This document shows positions 8,417-16,538 of a stretch of 39,277 bases of DNA, in pieces; within the stretch, counting starts at the first letter, position 1, and each line of letters opens with the position of its first letter. The stretch spans positions 1 to 39,277 of IMG/VR virus record IMGVR_UViG_3300006175_000018. One strand, 5' to 3'. Source of the DNA: a virus. The position numbers and the translations under genes were made by a program. The notes under the pieces are model-generated. The model was not told where the DNA came from. It made no database searches and worked only from the letters and a program-made list of their open reading frames with translations.

Positions 8417-8785
8417 ATGAGCTTGCGCGCACAGTTTGCTCCAGATCTGGCGAACGTGTTCATTAACACGGACGAGTTCGCCACTGAGCGCGAGTTCAGA
8501 ATTAGCAACGGCGCTGGCGGCTTTACTGTCTTCCGCGCAAAGGTTGTTTGGGACAACGAGATGGCAAAACGGCATCCACTCGTTGCAATCCACGGCATGT
8601 ATCTTGGCGATGTTATCTGCTTCATCGAGCACAAGTATTTGCCGCGCCCTCCGCTGGCTGGCGAGCTGATCTACTCGCCAGCCAATCAGCCGTGGGAAGT
8701 GCTGGACTGCACGGATGAGGAAAGTTGCTACAAGCTGGCGCTAAGTGCCACGCGCTCACAGCCGGGCAAATACGGCAACAACTAA
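8417..8785 (+). CDS. Head-tail joining protein (FII/gp9-like)
   Basis: A 122-residue, beta-rich protein directly after the capsid gene, where lambda FII or its analogues lie. It carries a pattern of short strands ending in YSPANQPWEVLDCTDEESCYKLALS, typical of small head-tail joiners of the FII group. I chose ATG 8417 (MSLRAQF) over the TTG at 8405, which has poor context. The stop at 8783-8785 is one base from the next ATG. Function is inferred from place, size and a weak match to the fold pattern. Confidence 0.6.
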   Translation: MSLRAQFAPDLANVFINTDEFATEREFRISNGAGGFTVFRAKVVWDNEMAKRHPLVAIHGMYLGDVICFIEHKYLPRPPLAGELIYSPANQPWEVLDCTDEESCYKLALSATRSQPGKYGNN

Positions 8786-8786
8786 C

Positions 8787-9350
8787 ATGGTGACCATCGA
8801 CACAAAGCAGTTGCAGATGGTGGAGCGCGCCACGCGCAACATCCGCAAAGGCACACAAAAAGTGCTTGCGCCTGCCATTAACCGCGCGCTGTCCAGCGGA
8901 CAAACAGCAGTGCGCCGCGAGATCCGCAAGGTCTACGTCATCAAGCAAAAAGACATCCCAACAAAGGTGCACAGAGCAAACTACTCCGCACTGCAAGGCA
9001 CTATCGCCATCACGGACGGCATGCTCGGCGTTGACAAGTTCTATTACTCGCCACTCTTTCCGCCAGCCGCAGGCAGTGGCAAGCGCAAAAGGCAGTTGTT
9101 TGTGCGCATCAAAAAAGGTGGCGGCGGCTTTGTTAAGCGCGGCTTCTCGACCAATGTTAAAGGCGGGCCCTATCAGCGCCGCAGTGAAGCGCCGCGCCTG
9201 CCTATCCGTAAACTTTTGGCGATCGGTGCACCCATCATGGCAAGCCAGCCTGCAGTAAGCAGTGCGGCGCTGACAACGATGGGGGATACGCTTGCCAAGC
9301 GCATCGATCACGAGCTACAACGTGTCTTGGCAGGCGCGGGAGGAAAATAA
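8787..9350 (+). CDS. Tail completion / minor tail protein Z-like
   Basis: A 187-residue basic protein resembling the gpZ family of neck/tail-completion proteins. The first half is helical with ERATRNIRKGTQKVLAPAINRAL, then REIRKVYVIKQKDIPTKV, then strands with FVRIKKGGGGFVKRGF. The C-terminal helix carries APIMASQPAV. gpZ-like proteins act at the head-tail interface or tail tip completion. ATG 8787 follows the preceding stop by one base, and the 14 residues upstream in frame lie within the neighbour and are rejected. Confidence 0.75.
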   Translation: MVTIDTKQLQMVERATRNIRKGTQKVLAPAINRALSSGQTAVRREIRKVYVIKQKDIPTKVHRANYSALQGTIAITDGMLGVDKFYYSPLFPPAAGSGKRKRQLFVRIKKGGGGFVKRGFSTNVKGGPYQRRSEAPRLPIRKLLAIGAPIMASQPAVSSAALTTMGDTLAKRIDHELQRVLAGAGGK

Positions 9351-9352
9351 CA

Positions 9353-9562
9353 ATGCTCACTCAACTCGCATACTTAATCGCGCAGGCCAACGGCGGCAGT
9401 CCCGGCTTGCTTGTCATTTTCTATTGGGTGCTGTTGTTGCTTGCAGCCATTGGCGCTTTTGTGCCGCCTACTGCGTGGCCTTACGCGCCGCGCGCGACTT
9501 GGGTCATCGCAATCATTCTGTTCGTCATCATCGGCATCAAAATGCTCAAGCCAACACTGTGA
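9353..9562 (+). CDS. Small two-helix membrane protein
   Basis: A 69-residue protein, unrecognised. Two hydrophobic segments are obvious (about 19-37, LLVIFYWVLLLLAAIGAFV, and about 48-64, TWVIAIILFVIIGIKML), separated by a short polar loop with PPTAWPYAPRA. It starts two bases after the gpZ-like gene and is followed 7 bases later by a second tiny membrane protein. Nothing in its sequence ties it to the neck. A holin or other inner-membrane role is possible but unsupported. Confidence 0.7.
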   Translation: MLTQLAYLIAQANGGSPGLLVIFYWVLLLLAAIGAFVPPTAWPYAPRATWVIAIILFVIIGIKMLKPTL

Positions 9563-9569
9563 AAAGCCT

Positions 9570-9722
9570 ATGGGTGCAATCCTTCTTATCATTTTGATTT
9601 TGCTGCTGCTTGGCGCGTTCCCACGCTGGCGCTATAGCAGCGGATGGGGCTACGGGCCCAGCGGCATTGTTGGCATCATCCTCATCATCGTTATCATTTT
9701 GCTGCTTACTGGACGCCTATGA
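9570..9722 (+). CDS. DUF3309-like small membrane protein
   Basis: A 50-residue protein that fits the DUF3309 pattern closely: a first hydrophobic stretch (ILLIILILLLLGAF), the centre PRWRYSSGWGYGPSG, and a second hydrophobic stretch (IVGIILIIVIILLL) ending in GRL. DUF3309 proteins are known mainly from bacterial chromosomes and have no established function. ATG 9570 lies 7 bases after the previous stop, and its TGA overlaps the next ATG. The longer frame upstream is out of character and covers the neighbour. Confidence 0.75.
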   Translation: MGAILLIILILLLLGAFPRWRYSSGWGYGPSGIVGIILIIVIILLLTGRL

Positions 9723-10438
9723 GCCTGCCAGAGCCAGTCACACCGCCAGAGCGCGACTTCGGTCGGCGCGTGCAAAGCGCCTTTGACTTGGAAGCCACGC
9801 TTGTTGGCTTTTTGACAAAGCTCTTGGATGCGCAGCGGCTGGACAATCCGACGCTAAACTTGGCGCAAGCCACTAGCGTCGATCCGCGCGCACAGCCGCC
9901 ACAGCCGCGCATCGTGCATGATCCCGACGAGCCGCCTGTGTCCTACGACCCTGCCGAGCGCATGCAAACGCTGGCGCTTAAAGTTGCGCCGCGCGTTGTG
10001 CGTGGCCGCATCCCGCGCACTGTAACTGGCGAGATTGCGCTGGATAAGCTGCCGGATGTGCCCAACGTCATCGTGCAGGCCATAAAAGCCAAAGTGGAAA
10101 CGCAGTCCACGTTTGTGACTGTGCGCATTTTGTTCAGCACGTATGACGAAAATCCGGACGGCAGCGGGTATCAGGATTGCCTCAACTTAATCGAAACGGC
10201 GGCGCTGGCGCTTACAAGCTACGGACAGCAGGCCATCGACCAATCGTATCCGATCCAAATGCCGCTTGAGTGGACGCTTATAGAGCCGGATTGTTTTCCG
10301 CACTTTGTTGGCGAAATGACAACACAGTGGGAGCTGCCAAGTGCGCGGCCACTGCCAGACTCCGAAACGTTTGGCATTGTGCCAGCGGAGCACATAGAAT
10401 TGCGCGGCAGCGCCGACACACAAGACTATCCGTTATGA
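9719..10438 (+). CDS. Putative tail terminator / tail completion protein
   Basis: A 239-residue protein between the gpZ-like and sheath genes. The C-terminal two thirds show the alternating pattern of a tail-terminator-like family: TVRILFSTYDENPDGSGYQD, then an amphipathic helix NLIETAALALTS, then PLEWTLIEP and HFVGEMTTQWELP. Proteins of this type cap the tail tube and join it to the head. The first 70 residues are Pro-rich and poorly ordered. ATGA overlaps at both ends (9719 and 10435) place it firmly in the operon. The family assignment is by pattern and position. Confidence 0.55.
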   Translation: MSLPEPVTPPERDFGRRVQSAFDLEATLVGFLTKLLDAQRLDNPTLNLAQATSVDPRAQPPQPRIVHDPDEPPVSYDPAERMQTLALKVAPRVVRGRIPRTVTGEIALDKLPDVPNVIVQAIKAKVETQSTFVTVRILFSTYDENPDGSGYQDCLNLIETAALALTSYGQQAIDQSYPIQMPLEWTLIEPDCFPHFVGEMTTQWELPSARPLPDSETFGIVPAEHIELRGSADTQDYPL

Positions 10439-10761
10439 TAACCGACCAGCGCATCTACTTGGGCCCGCGCCTGCATGCTTACGGCATCGGCTATGGCAAC
10501 GTCTTTCACAACGGCACGCACGTGCGCCTGCAGCAAGCCATAAGCGCTTGTCCGGCAATCGGCGGATTGCTTGTGCCTGTGGCGCAATGCGCGCGCGTGC
10601 GCGCGGAGCTTGCCTTTGATTACGCGCACCAAATGCGCGGCAAGTCCGGAAAATTTGTAGCTTTTTATCATCAAGTGCAGCTATGGCTCAACAGCCAAAA
10701 ACAACAAACAACGCAGCAATCAATAGAGGTAAAACACCATGCCAAATCTAGGAGCATTTAA
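10435..10761 (+). CDS. Conserved hypothetical neck/tail protein
   Basis: A 108-residue protein. It begins with a strand-turn pattern, RIYLGPRLHAYGIGYGNVF, followed by a short helix (LQQAISACPAIGGLLVPV). This arrangement recurs in small proteins next to sheath genes in many myophages, but I know no function for it. Start ATG overlaps the preceding TGA. The end runs 23 bases into the sheath gene, so the sheath ribosome site (GAGGT at 10726-10730) lies inside this coding sequence. Confidence 0.6.
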   Translation: MITDQRIYLGPRLHAYGIGYGNVFHNGTHVRLQQAISACPAIGGLLVPVAQCARVRAELAFDYAHQMRGKSGKFVAFYHQVQLWLNSQKQQTTQQSIEVKHHAKSRSI

Positions 10762-12253
10762 GCACGGCGTCTCATGGAGAGACGTTCCCACATCTGTCAT
10801 CTCGCCTGTTGAAGCCATTCCGGGCGTCAATGTAGTCTTCGGCTCAGCGCCGCTGCACTTAGTGCAAAACGGCAAGGATGCCGCTAACAAGCCAAACCTG
10901 TTCAACCGTTACGAAGACGCCGTGGCAGCGCTCGGCTTTTCTAAGGACTGGGCGAAATACGACATCTGCGAGCACATGGACGCGCTGTTTGTCGAGTTTG
11001 GCATGTATCCTGTTGTCTACGTGCCAGTCAACGACCCCGAAGCAGGCGCAACGACCATCACGCCTTTGACGCTAACGCTTGTAAACGGTCAAGTGGACAC
11101 AGATAAAGAACTGCTGCGCTGGACGATTGTTGTCAAAGACCAAACTGGCGCAACAACCTATGTGGAAGGCACGGACTACGTGCTCAGCCTTTCGGCGGCA
11201 GGCACGTGGGTTATTACGCGCATCGCTGGCGGCGACATTCCGGCAGACAACTCGCAAATCCAAGTGGACGGCAAAGCGCCAAGCGCCACGCCAATCACTG
11301 TCGCCGACGTAATTGGCGGCATCGATAGCGGCACAGGCGCGCGCACTGGCTTGGAAGTAATTGAGGACGTGTTCCAACAAACAGGGCTTGTGCCCGGTGT
11401 GATCATCTGCCCGGCGTTTAGCAGCGACCCAACTGTTGCCGCCGTGATGGAAGCCAAGTCGGAAAACATCAACGGCTGCTTTGCCTGCACGTGCTTGATT
11501 GACGTGGACACGGACGCCGCAGCTAACCCGACGGCCGCAGTGGAGTGGAAGAACGATAACAACATCAGCTTTGCGCGGCAGCAATGCTTGTATGGCAAGC
11601 CTGCGCTTGTGAGCAACGATGGCAGCAAAAAGATTTTCAATTTTGCCAGCCAGCAGGGCCCGCTTGTGCAGTGGACGGACACCTACCGTGGCGGCGGCAT
11701 ACCGTATCACAGTCCAAGCAACAAAAACCTGCGCATGAACGCGCTGCTAAATTCGACCGACGGCAGCACGGCGGCAGAGTTGCCAATGCACTTGCTGGAC
11801 GCCAACTACATGAACAGCCAAGGCATCGTGACGGCGCTTAACTTCATCGGCGGCTGGCGCAGTTGGGGCAACCGGACGGCCGCGTATCCTGCCAACACGG
11901 ACGTCAAAGACATGTTCATCCCTGTGCGCCGCATGTTTGATTATATCGGCAACACGATTGTGCTGACGATCTGGCAAAAAGTTGACGAGCCGGGTAACAG
12001 GCGGCTCATCGACGCGATTGTGAACAGCCTGCAGCTATGGCTGGACGGCATGGCGGCAACGGACGCGCTGCTTGGCGCGCGCGTTGAGTTTCGCCACGAC
12101 GAAAACCCGACCACGGAGCTGCTTAACGGGCACTTCACGTTCCACATTTACATCGCAGTGCCTACGCCTGCCGAGTGGATTGATTTCCGCATCGAGTATT
12201 GGCTACCCTTTGTCGATACTCTGTTTCCTGAATCAGCAGAAGCAGCAGCCTAA
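10739..12253 (+). CDS. Tail sheath protein (P2 FI-like)
   Basis: Contractile outer layer of the tail. The 504-residue protein opens with HGVSWRDVPTSVISPVEAIPGVNVVFGSAP, the family start (shown in part), and has a C-terminal sheath domain with a long helix and strand pair (RLIDAIVNSLQLWLDGM, GARVEFRHDENPT, HFTFHIYIAVPTPAEWIDF). The middle (about 100-200) is the variable outer domain of the sheath. GAGGT at 10726-10730 lies 8 bases before ATG 10739, supporting strong expression. The tube gene follows after 35 non-coding bases. Confidence 0.95.
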   Translation: MPNLGAFKHGVSWRDVPTSVISPVEAIPGVNVVFGSAPLHLVQNGKDAANKPNLFNRYEDAVAALGFSKDWAKYDICEHMDALFVEFGMYPVVYVPVNDPEAGATTITPLTLTLVNGQVDTDKELLRWTIVVKDQTGATTYVEGTDYVLSLSAAGTWVITRIAGGDIPADNSQIQVDGKAPSATPITVADVIGGIDSGTGARTGLEVIEDVFQQTGLVPGVIICPAFSSDPTVAAVMEAKSENINGCFACTCLIDVDTDAAANPTAAVEWKNDNNISFARQQCLYGKPALVSNDGSKKIFNFASQQGPLVQWTDTYRGGGIPYHSPSNKNLRMNALLNSTDGSTAAELPMHLLDANYMNSQGIVTALNFIGGWRSWGNRTAAYPANTDVKDMFIPVRRMFDYIGNTIVLTIWQKVDEPGNRRLIDAIVNSLQLWLDGMAATDALLGARVEFRHDENPTTELLNGHFTFHIYIAVPTPAEWIDFRIEYWLPFVDTLFPESAEAAA

Positions 12254-12274
12254 CAACACAACACGCAGCAACAT

Positions 12275-12281
12275 AAAGGAG
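12275..12281 (+). promoter_or_regulatory. Ribosome binding site of tail tube gene
   Basis: AAAGGAG, 7 bases before the ATG at 12289, in the short gap after the sheath gene. It is the best match to the anti-Shine-Dalgarno sequence in the tail module and is consistent with high tube production. Confidence 0.65.
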
Positions 12282-12288
12282 CACACAA

Positions 12289-12816
12289 ATGATTATCCCT
12301 AACCACGTAGCGAATTACTCAGTCTTCAAGGACGGCCGCAGGCTCATTGGCTGCGCTGACATCACCTTGTCAAACTTGCAAAACCTTAACGACTCGCTCA
12401 AAGGCAGCGGCATCTTTGGCGAGATCGACATGCCTGTGCAGGCGCACTTCCAAGCCCTGACCGTTACGGTTAACTGGCTAACAATCACCGACGACGCCGT
12501 GTTTGCCACAATACAGGACGGCGCGCAGTTGGATGCGTGGGCGGCGCTGCAGGCGCACGACAGTGGCACTGGCAAAATCATTCACGAAGGCTGGCGCTTC
12601 ATCATGACCACAGTGCCAAAGTCGTTCAATCTTGGGAAGTTGGAAGTTGGCGCAAAAGAAGAGGCTGTTAGCGAATACGAACTCATCGGCATCCGCTGCC
12701 TGCACAACGACAAAGTGATGTTCGAACTGAACAAGGAAAACGGCGTGTGCCGCTGGAGTGACGGCATCCAGCTTGTTGATACCGGGCGAACGATTAGGCA
12801 ACTCATCGGCTTGTAA
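12289..12816 (+). CDS. Tail tube protein (P2 FII-like)
   Basis: Stacks as hexameric rings to form the inner tube. The 175 residues fit the P2 FII family: an N-terminal PNHVANYSVFKDGRRLIG segment, the helix DIDMPVQ-like block here read as GEIDMPVQAHFQALTV, then strands with WRFIMTTVPKSFNLGKLEVG and EYELIGIRC. A typical ending follows (VDTGRTIRQLIGL). It lies directly between the sheath and the assembly chaperone, as in P2-like tails. Confidence 0.93.
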   Translation: MIIPNHVANYSVFKDGRRLIGCADITLSNLQNLNDSLKGSGIFGEIDMPVQAHFQALTVTVNWLTITDDAVFATIQDGAQLDAWAALQAHDSGTGKIIHEGWRFIMTTVPKSFNLGKLEVGAKEEAVSEYELIGIRCLHNDKVMFELNKENGVCRWSDGIQLVDTGRTIRQLIGL

Positions 12817-12846
12817 TGCACTGCGTGTGCGTGCTATCAGGCGTTC

Positions 12847-13311
12847 ATGGATCCAACACTACTTGAACAACGTAAGCCTGCGGCAGCAGCAACGCCGCAC
12901 GGCGACCAAGCACACGCAAACAACGAAGCCGACCGGTTATCGGTTGAGGCTGCTGCCGAAATTGAGTATCGCGAACTTGAAATCGAAGCGCCGAAGCCGC
13001 CTGTGCGAATGCGCATACAGCCGCCGCTGGAGTTTGACGGCGAAAAGTATGCCGAGCTGATCTTCGATTTTGACGCGATGGTCGGCAAAGACTTCCAACG
13101 CGCCGAACGCGAGTTCACAAAACTCTACAAGGCGGACAAAAACGAAATGGTGCTGCCGGAAATGAAGCATTTGTATCACTGCATCATTGCCAGCCACCGT
13201 GCCAACGTGCCACTGGGGGTGATATTGAAGCTGCCGCGCCGCTACTACACGCCGCTGCGTGTTGAAGTCCTAAAAGCCTGTGGCAGCTCGCCGGAAGAGG
13301 AGCAAGCGTAA
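12847..13311 (+). CDS. Tail assembly chaperone (P2 E-like)
   Basis: Binds the tape measure during tube assembly. The 154 residues have a charged N-terminus, then the E-type helical core with LEFDGEKYAELIFDFDAMVGKDFQRAERE, shown here in part, and LPEMKHLYHCIIASHRANVPLGVILKLP. The place between tube and tape measure is that of P2 E, where a frameshift makes a longer product. An open -1 frame continues past the stop (see next entry). Confidence 0.85.
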   Translation: MDPTLLEQRKPAAAATPHGDQAHANNEADRLSVEAAAEIEYRELEIEAPKPPVRMRIQPPLEFDGEKYAELIFDFDAMVGKDFQRAEREFTKLYKADKNEMVLPEMKHLYHCIIASHRANVPLGVILKLPRRYYTPLRVEVLKACGSSPEEEQA

Positions 13312-13466
13312 CAGCGCTCCTACGCTCTGTCTCAGTGCGTTTGGCGCGCGCAGGATTAGGCGGCGTTGAATACTGGTCGGAGCTGCCATTTTCAGAGGTC
13401 TTAAACTATATGAACGAGCTGGTCGAACAACTGCAGCAAGAGGCAAAAGCCGCCAAAAGGGGGTGA
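13275..13466 (+). CDS. Candidate -1 frameshift extension of tail assembly chaperone (E'-like)
   Basis: The -1 frame relative to the chaperone is open from 13266 to the TGA at 13464-13466. It encodes a helical stretch (VRLARAGLGGVEYW, SELPFSEVLNYMNEL, then VEQLQQEAKAAKRG) with the character of the second tail chaperone product: W-x-x-LPFSE followed by an amphipathic helix. Joined near AAA at 13273-13275, where a run of four A (13272-13275) and G follows, it would extend the protein by 63 residues. The slip site is not a textbook heptamer. Independent initiation at GTG 13335 is the alternative. No ATG precedes the conserved part. Confidence 0.55.
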   Translation, partial: SLWQLAGRGASVTALLRSVSVRLARAGLGGVEYWSELPFSEVLNYMNELVEQLQQEAKAAKRG

Positions 13467-13474
13467 CGTAACAC

Positions 13475-15970
13475 GTGGCCGCAGGCGCGACAAAAACCTA
13501 CACGGCGCTCTTCCAAATAGGCGGCAAAATGCTTGGCTCGTTCAGGGGCGTCATGCAACTCGCCGAAGCACGCCTGCGCCGCCTGCGCGCCACTGCAGCC
13601 AGCATTGGCAACGCCTTTAAGGGACTGCTCGCGCCGATTGCTTCGTTTGTTGCTGGCATCGTTGGCTACGGCGCAGGCAAAATTTTGGGCAACCTGTTTG
13701 GCGGCGCAGTTGAGCAGGCAAGGGAAGCCGAGACGCGCTTCAAGTCGATTCAGGTAACCATGTTGAAGAACGCGCAACTGATGCGCATGGCAGGCGGCGA
13801 CCGTGCAAAGGCACTGGAGCTTGGCAAGGAGCAGGCGCAACTGTTAAAAGACCAAGCCGACGCGCTCGCCAAAGAAGGCGTGTTGCGTGACGACATTTAC
13901 CAGTCGATGGCAAAGCAAATGTCCATCGCTGGCGTGCCAACGAAATCCATCATGCACAGCGTGCGCGCGATGGGTGACTTGCTTGTGGCAATCGATGGCG
14001 TGAACGCCAGCGAACAGCGCGCCGCTGAACTCGCCGACGCAGTTGACAAGGCGATCTTCAAAGGCAGAACAAAACCGCTTGAGGCGTTTGTGGGCCCAAT
14101 GCCCAAGGATTGGTGGAAGCAGCAAATTGCGCTCGGCCACGGTTATCAGGACATGCTCGACGACATTTTGAAGCGCATGGAATTCGCCAAAGGCGCAAAC
14201 GTCCGTGAGGCGTTCACGCCACTAGGCAGGCTGCAGCGCGCGCAAAATCAGTTGGAAGATTTAAGTGAGGACATCGGCAAAGAGATGATTCCGCTGCAGG
14301 CTGAAATGGCGGAGATGTGGGCAAAGGCGCTGCCAGAGTTAAAGCCAGCCATCATTTTCATGTTCAAAGGGCTGCTGTGGATAATGCGCAAAGTGGCGCA
14401 GGTTGTTACCCAATACGTCATGCCAGCGTTCGCAAAGCTGCAGGCGTGGTGGAACACGCAAACGCCGCAGGCACAGAAGCGCTGGATAATGATTGGCCTT
14501 GCGATTGCTGGCGTTGCAGCGGCGCTGGTGCTGCTTGGCGCTGTAGCGCTGCCGATCATCGCCGCCATTGTTGCGGCGCTAACGTCGCCAGTGACAGGCG
14601 CAATAGCAGCCATCGTCGCAAGCGTCATTGGCATGATGGTCTTCTGGCGCTTTGCAGGCGCTTACATTACTGCCGCAGCCAGCGCCACGTGGGAGTTCCT
14701 TAAAGCTGGCTGGCAAATGCTCACAGACTTTTTTGTAACGCTATGGAACGCAGTCTCGCCTGAGCTGGCGGCAATATGGGAGGACATCAAAGTTGTTGCC
14801 AGCGTGTTTTGGGATTGGTTCAAAGTGGCGTGGCAAACAGCCGTGGATGTTGTGCTCGGCATCTGGCACACGATCGAGCCTGTCGTGCTGCCGCTCTTCG
14901 ACAAGATTAAAGCGGCATGGCAGTTCATCGTCGAGGCGTTTGAAAAGGCCAAGCCAACGATCATCAACGTGCTCAAAGAGGTCGGGAAAGTGTTCATCGA
15001 TTGGCTGCTTGAGCCGCTGAAGAAATTCCGTTGGATCTTCGACAAAGTGGCTGGCGCAATTAACCGCTTCCGTCCGGCAGGCGCAGCAGCAGGCGGCGGC
15101 GCAGGCGCAGCAGTAGGCGGCGGCGCTGCAGGCGGCGGCGTAAAAGCTGTGTCGCAAGCCGCTGCGCCGTTTATCGCTGCGCCGCTTGGCATGGGTGGGC
15201 CCGCTGCAGGGCTGGCTGCTGGCGCGATGCCAATGACAAAAGGGGCTGGTGCGGCTGCTGCGGCGCTTGGTGGCGGCGTCCCTGTAACTGTTGCATCCTA
15301 CGGCGGGCCCACCGAACCCGGGCAAGTTGTTGGCGCTTACAACAACAGGCTGCAGGCTGGCGACGTGGCAATTTCACCCAATTTGTATGGCACACTCGGC
15401 GCTCCGGGCCCGGGCAGTTATTTGATGCTGGACGGACAGCGGTATCACATTGCCGATTCGAGCTGGTATACGCCCGGCAATCCAACAAGCAACATGGTCG
15501 AAATCTGGGGCTACGGGAACCAGATCAAAAAACAAGGCATGGCGACGCGTGCATACGCGGAGGGCGGAATTGCGATGAAGCCGCAGATTGCGACCTTGGC
15601 TGAGCGTGGGCCCGAAGCCGTGTTTCCTATGGGTGACCTGTCAAAAGTGTTTGCAGAGCCGCCGCCAATAACACGGACGATGGGTGACCTGTCAAAAGTG
15701 TTTGCCGAGCCGCCAATAACACGAACGATGAGGGATGTTGCCGACGCCGTGACTGCCGCATACAACGCCGCATCCGATCAGACCGCAATGGGCGGTGGCG
15801 AGACGCATGTGAACTTCTCGCCTAACATCACAATCCACGGCAACGCAACAGAAGCCGAGCAGCGTGCAATGGATAGCCGCCTGCGCGACTTAAAGGACGA
15901 TTTCATCAAGCAGTTTGAAGCAGCGCAGCGGCAATCGCGGCGCTTGAGCTACGAAGGCGGCTACGGATGA
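13475..15970 (+). CDS. Tail tape measure protein
   Basis: Sets tail length and is ejected with the DNA. The 831-residue protein starts at GTG 13475, 8 bases after the frameshift product ends. It has an N-terminal helical region with several AEAR/LRRLRATAAS repeats, hydrophobic segments near 330-395 (IGLAIAGVAAALVLLGAVALPIIA), and a Trp-rich repeat region (WEFLKAGWQM, WDWFKVAWQT, IKAAWQFIVEAF). A Gly/Ala-rich linker near 530-560 precedes a compact domain (about 603-677) that resembles a double-psi beta-barrel, and the C-terminus has a 16-17-residue tandem repeat. Tape measures often carry murein-active or structural domains in this place. Confidence 0.93.
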   Translation: MAAGATKTYTALFQIGGKMLGSFRGVMQLAEARLRRLRATAASIGNAFKGLLAPIASFVAGIVGYGAGKILGNLFGGAVEQAREAETRFKSIQVTMLKNAQLMRMAGGDRAKALELGKEQAQLLKDQADALAKEGVLRDDIYQSMAKQMSIAGVPTKSIMHSVRAMGDLLVAIDGVNASEQRAAELADAVDKAIFKGRTKPLEAFVGPMPKDWWKQQIALGHGYQDMLDDILKRMEFAKGANVREAFTPLGRLQRAQNQLEDLSEDIGKEMIPLQAEMAEMWAKALPELKPAIIFMFKGLLWIMRKVAQVVTQYVMPAFAKLQAWWNTQTPQAQKRWIMIGLAIAGVAAALVLLGAVALPIIAAIVAALTSPVTGAIAAIVASVIGMMVFWRFAGAYITAAASATWEFLKAGWQMLTDFFVTLWNAVSPELAAIWEDIKVVASVFWDWFKVAWQTAVDVVLGIWHTIEPVVLPLFDKIKAAWQFIVEAFEKAKPTIINVLKEVGKVFIDWLLEPLKKFRWIFDKVAGAINRFRPAGAAAGGGAGAAVGGGAAGGGVKAVSQAAAPFIAAPLGMGGPAAGLAAGAMPMTKGAGAAAAALGGGVPVTVASYGGPTEPGQVVGAYNNRLQAGDVAISPNLYGTLGAPGPGSYLMLDGQRYHIADSSWYTPGNPTSNMVEIWGYGNQIKKQGMATRAYAEGGIAMKPQIATLAERGPEAVFPMGDLSKVFAEPPPITRTMGDLSKVFAEPPITRTMRDVADAVTAAYNAASDQTAMGGGETHVNFSPNITIHGNATEAEQRAMDSRLRDLKDDFIKQFEAAQRQSRRLSYEGGYG
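15629..15727 (+). repeat. Tandem repeat in tape measure gene
   Basis: Two near-identical units lie head to tail: 51 bases (15629-15679) and 48 bases (15680-15727). Each encodes MGDLSKVFAEPP(P)ITRT. They differ by one codon (CCG) and a few silent or single-base changes, so the duplication is recent or under conservation. It sits just before the C-terminal helix that contacts the tail tip. Confidence 0.9.
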
Positions 15971-16326
15971 AAACGCCACGCTCGGGACCCATAACGCCGC
16001 CGGGCTTTTTTCCGCCGCCGTTTGGCACAAACAAGCCGCAGCCAGCACCGGGTGCGCCGCTAACAAGTGCGCAGACGCAACCGATAGCCGCTGGCGCGAA
16101 TGTTTACACAAGCATGCAAGGCGACGAGTGGGACATGATTGCGATGCGCGTTTACGGCATACGGCGCGGCAACGAGCATTTGATGTATCGGCTGCTCGAA
16201 GAAAATTATCCGCTGCGCAACATCAGCATCTTCCCGGCAGGCGTGGCTGTTGTTGTGCCGTCAATAGATGTGGCAACTGAAATCCCGCTTGTGCCTTGGA
16301 AGGTAACAACGATTGAACCATCATGA
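15967..16326 (+). CDS. Tail protein X (LysM-like)
   Basis: A 119-residue protein with a Pro-rich N-terminus (1-35) and a P2 gpX-type domain: VYTSMQGDEWDMIAMRVYG, then a Y-x-x-x-LLEENYPLRN helix and FPAGVAVVVPSI. This is the LysM-related fold that joins baseplate hub parts. The ATG overlaps the tape-measure stop by ATGA, and its own stop overlaps the next gene in the same way. Confidence 0.88.
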   Translation: MKTPRSGPITPPGFFPPPFGTNKPQPAPGAPLTSAQTQPIAAGANVYTSMQGDEWDMIAMRVYGIRRGNEHLMYRLLEENYPLRNISIFPAGVAVVVPSIDVATEIPLVPWKVTTIEPS

Positions 16327-16538
16327 GTGCCGAGCGCGAAACAAAACAGGGTGAGGTCGTTGGCGTGTGTGTTGTTATTTTCACGCGCGAGCTTGAGCAC
16401 ACACAGGTGCAGCAACGCAGCGTGCCGATGAGTCCAAAGCAGGCAATGACGTTGGTCAACTTTATCAAGCACAGGCTGCACGGCGGCAGGCTACGGCTGG
16501 ACAAGTTGCCGGAAGAACGAAGGATCATCACGTTATGA
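16323..16538 (+). CDS. Hypothetical protein between X and D genes
   Basis: A 71-residue protein that I do not recognise. It has a beta strand (EVVGVCVVIFTREL) followed by a helix (SPKQAMTLVNFIKHRL) and a basic end (RLRLDKLPEERR). ATGA overlaps on both sides (16323 and 16535) show that it is translated in the baseplate operon. P2 itself has lysis genes here, but this protein has no membrane segment or catalytic motif. Confidence 0.65.
   Translation: MSAERETKQGEVVGVCVVIFTRELEHTQVQQRSVPMSPKQAMTLVNFIKHRLHGGRLRLDKLPEERRIITL

Noticed and set aside
15080-15165. Possible CRISPR-like or tandem repeat in Gly/Ala-coding DNA
   Set aside because: It is low-complexity GGC/GCA codons in the tape measure linker, without regular spacers.
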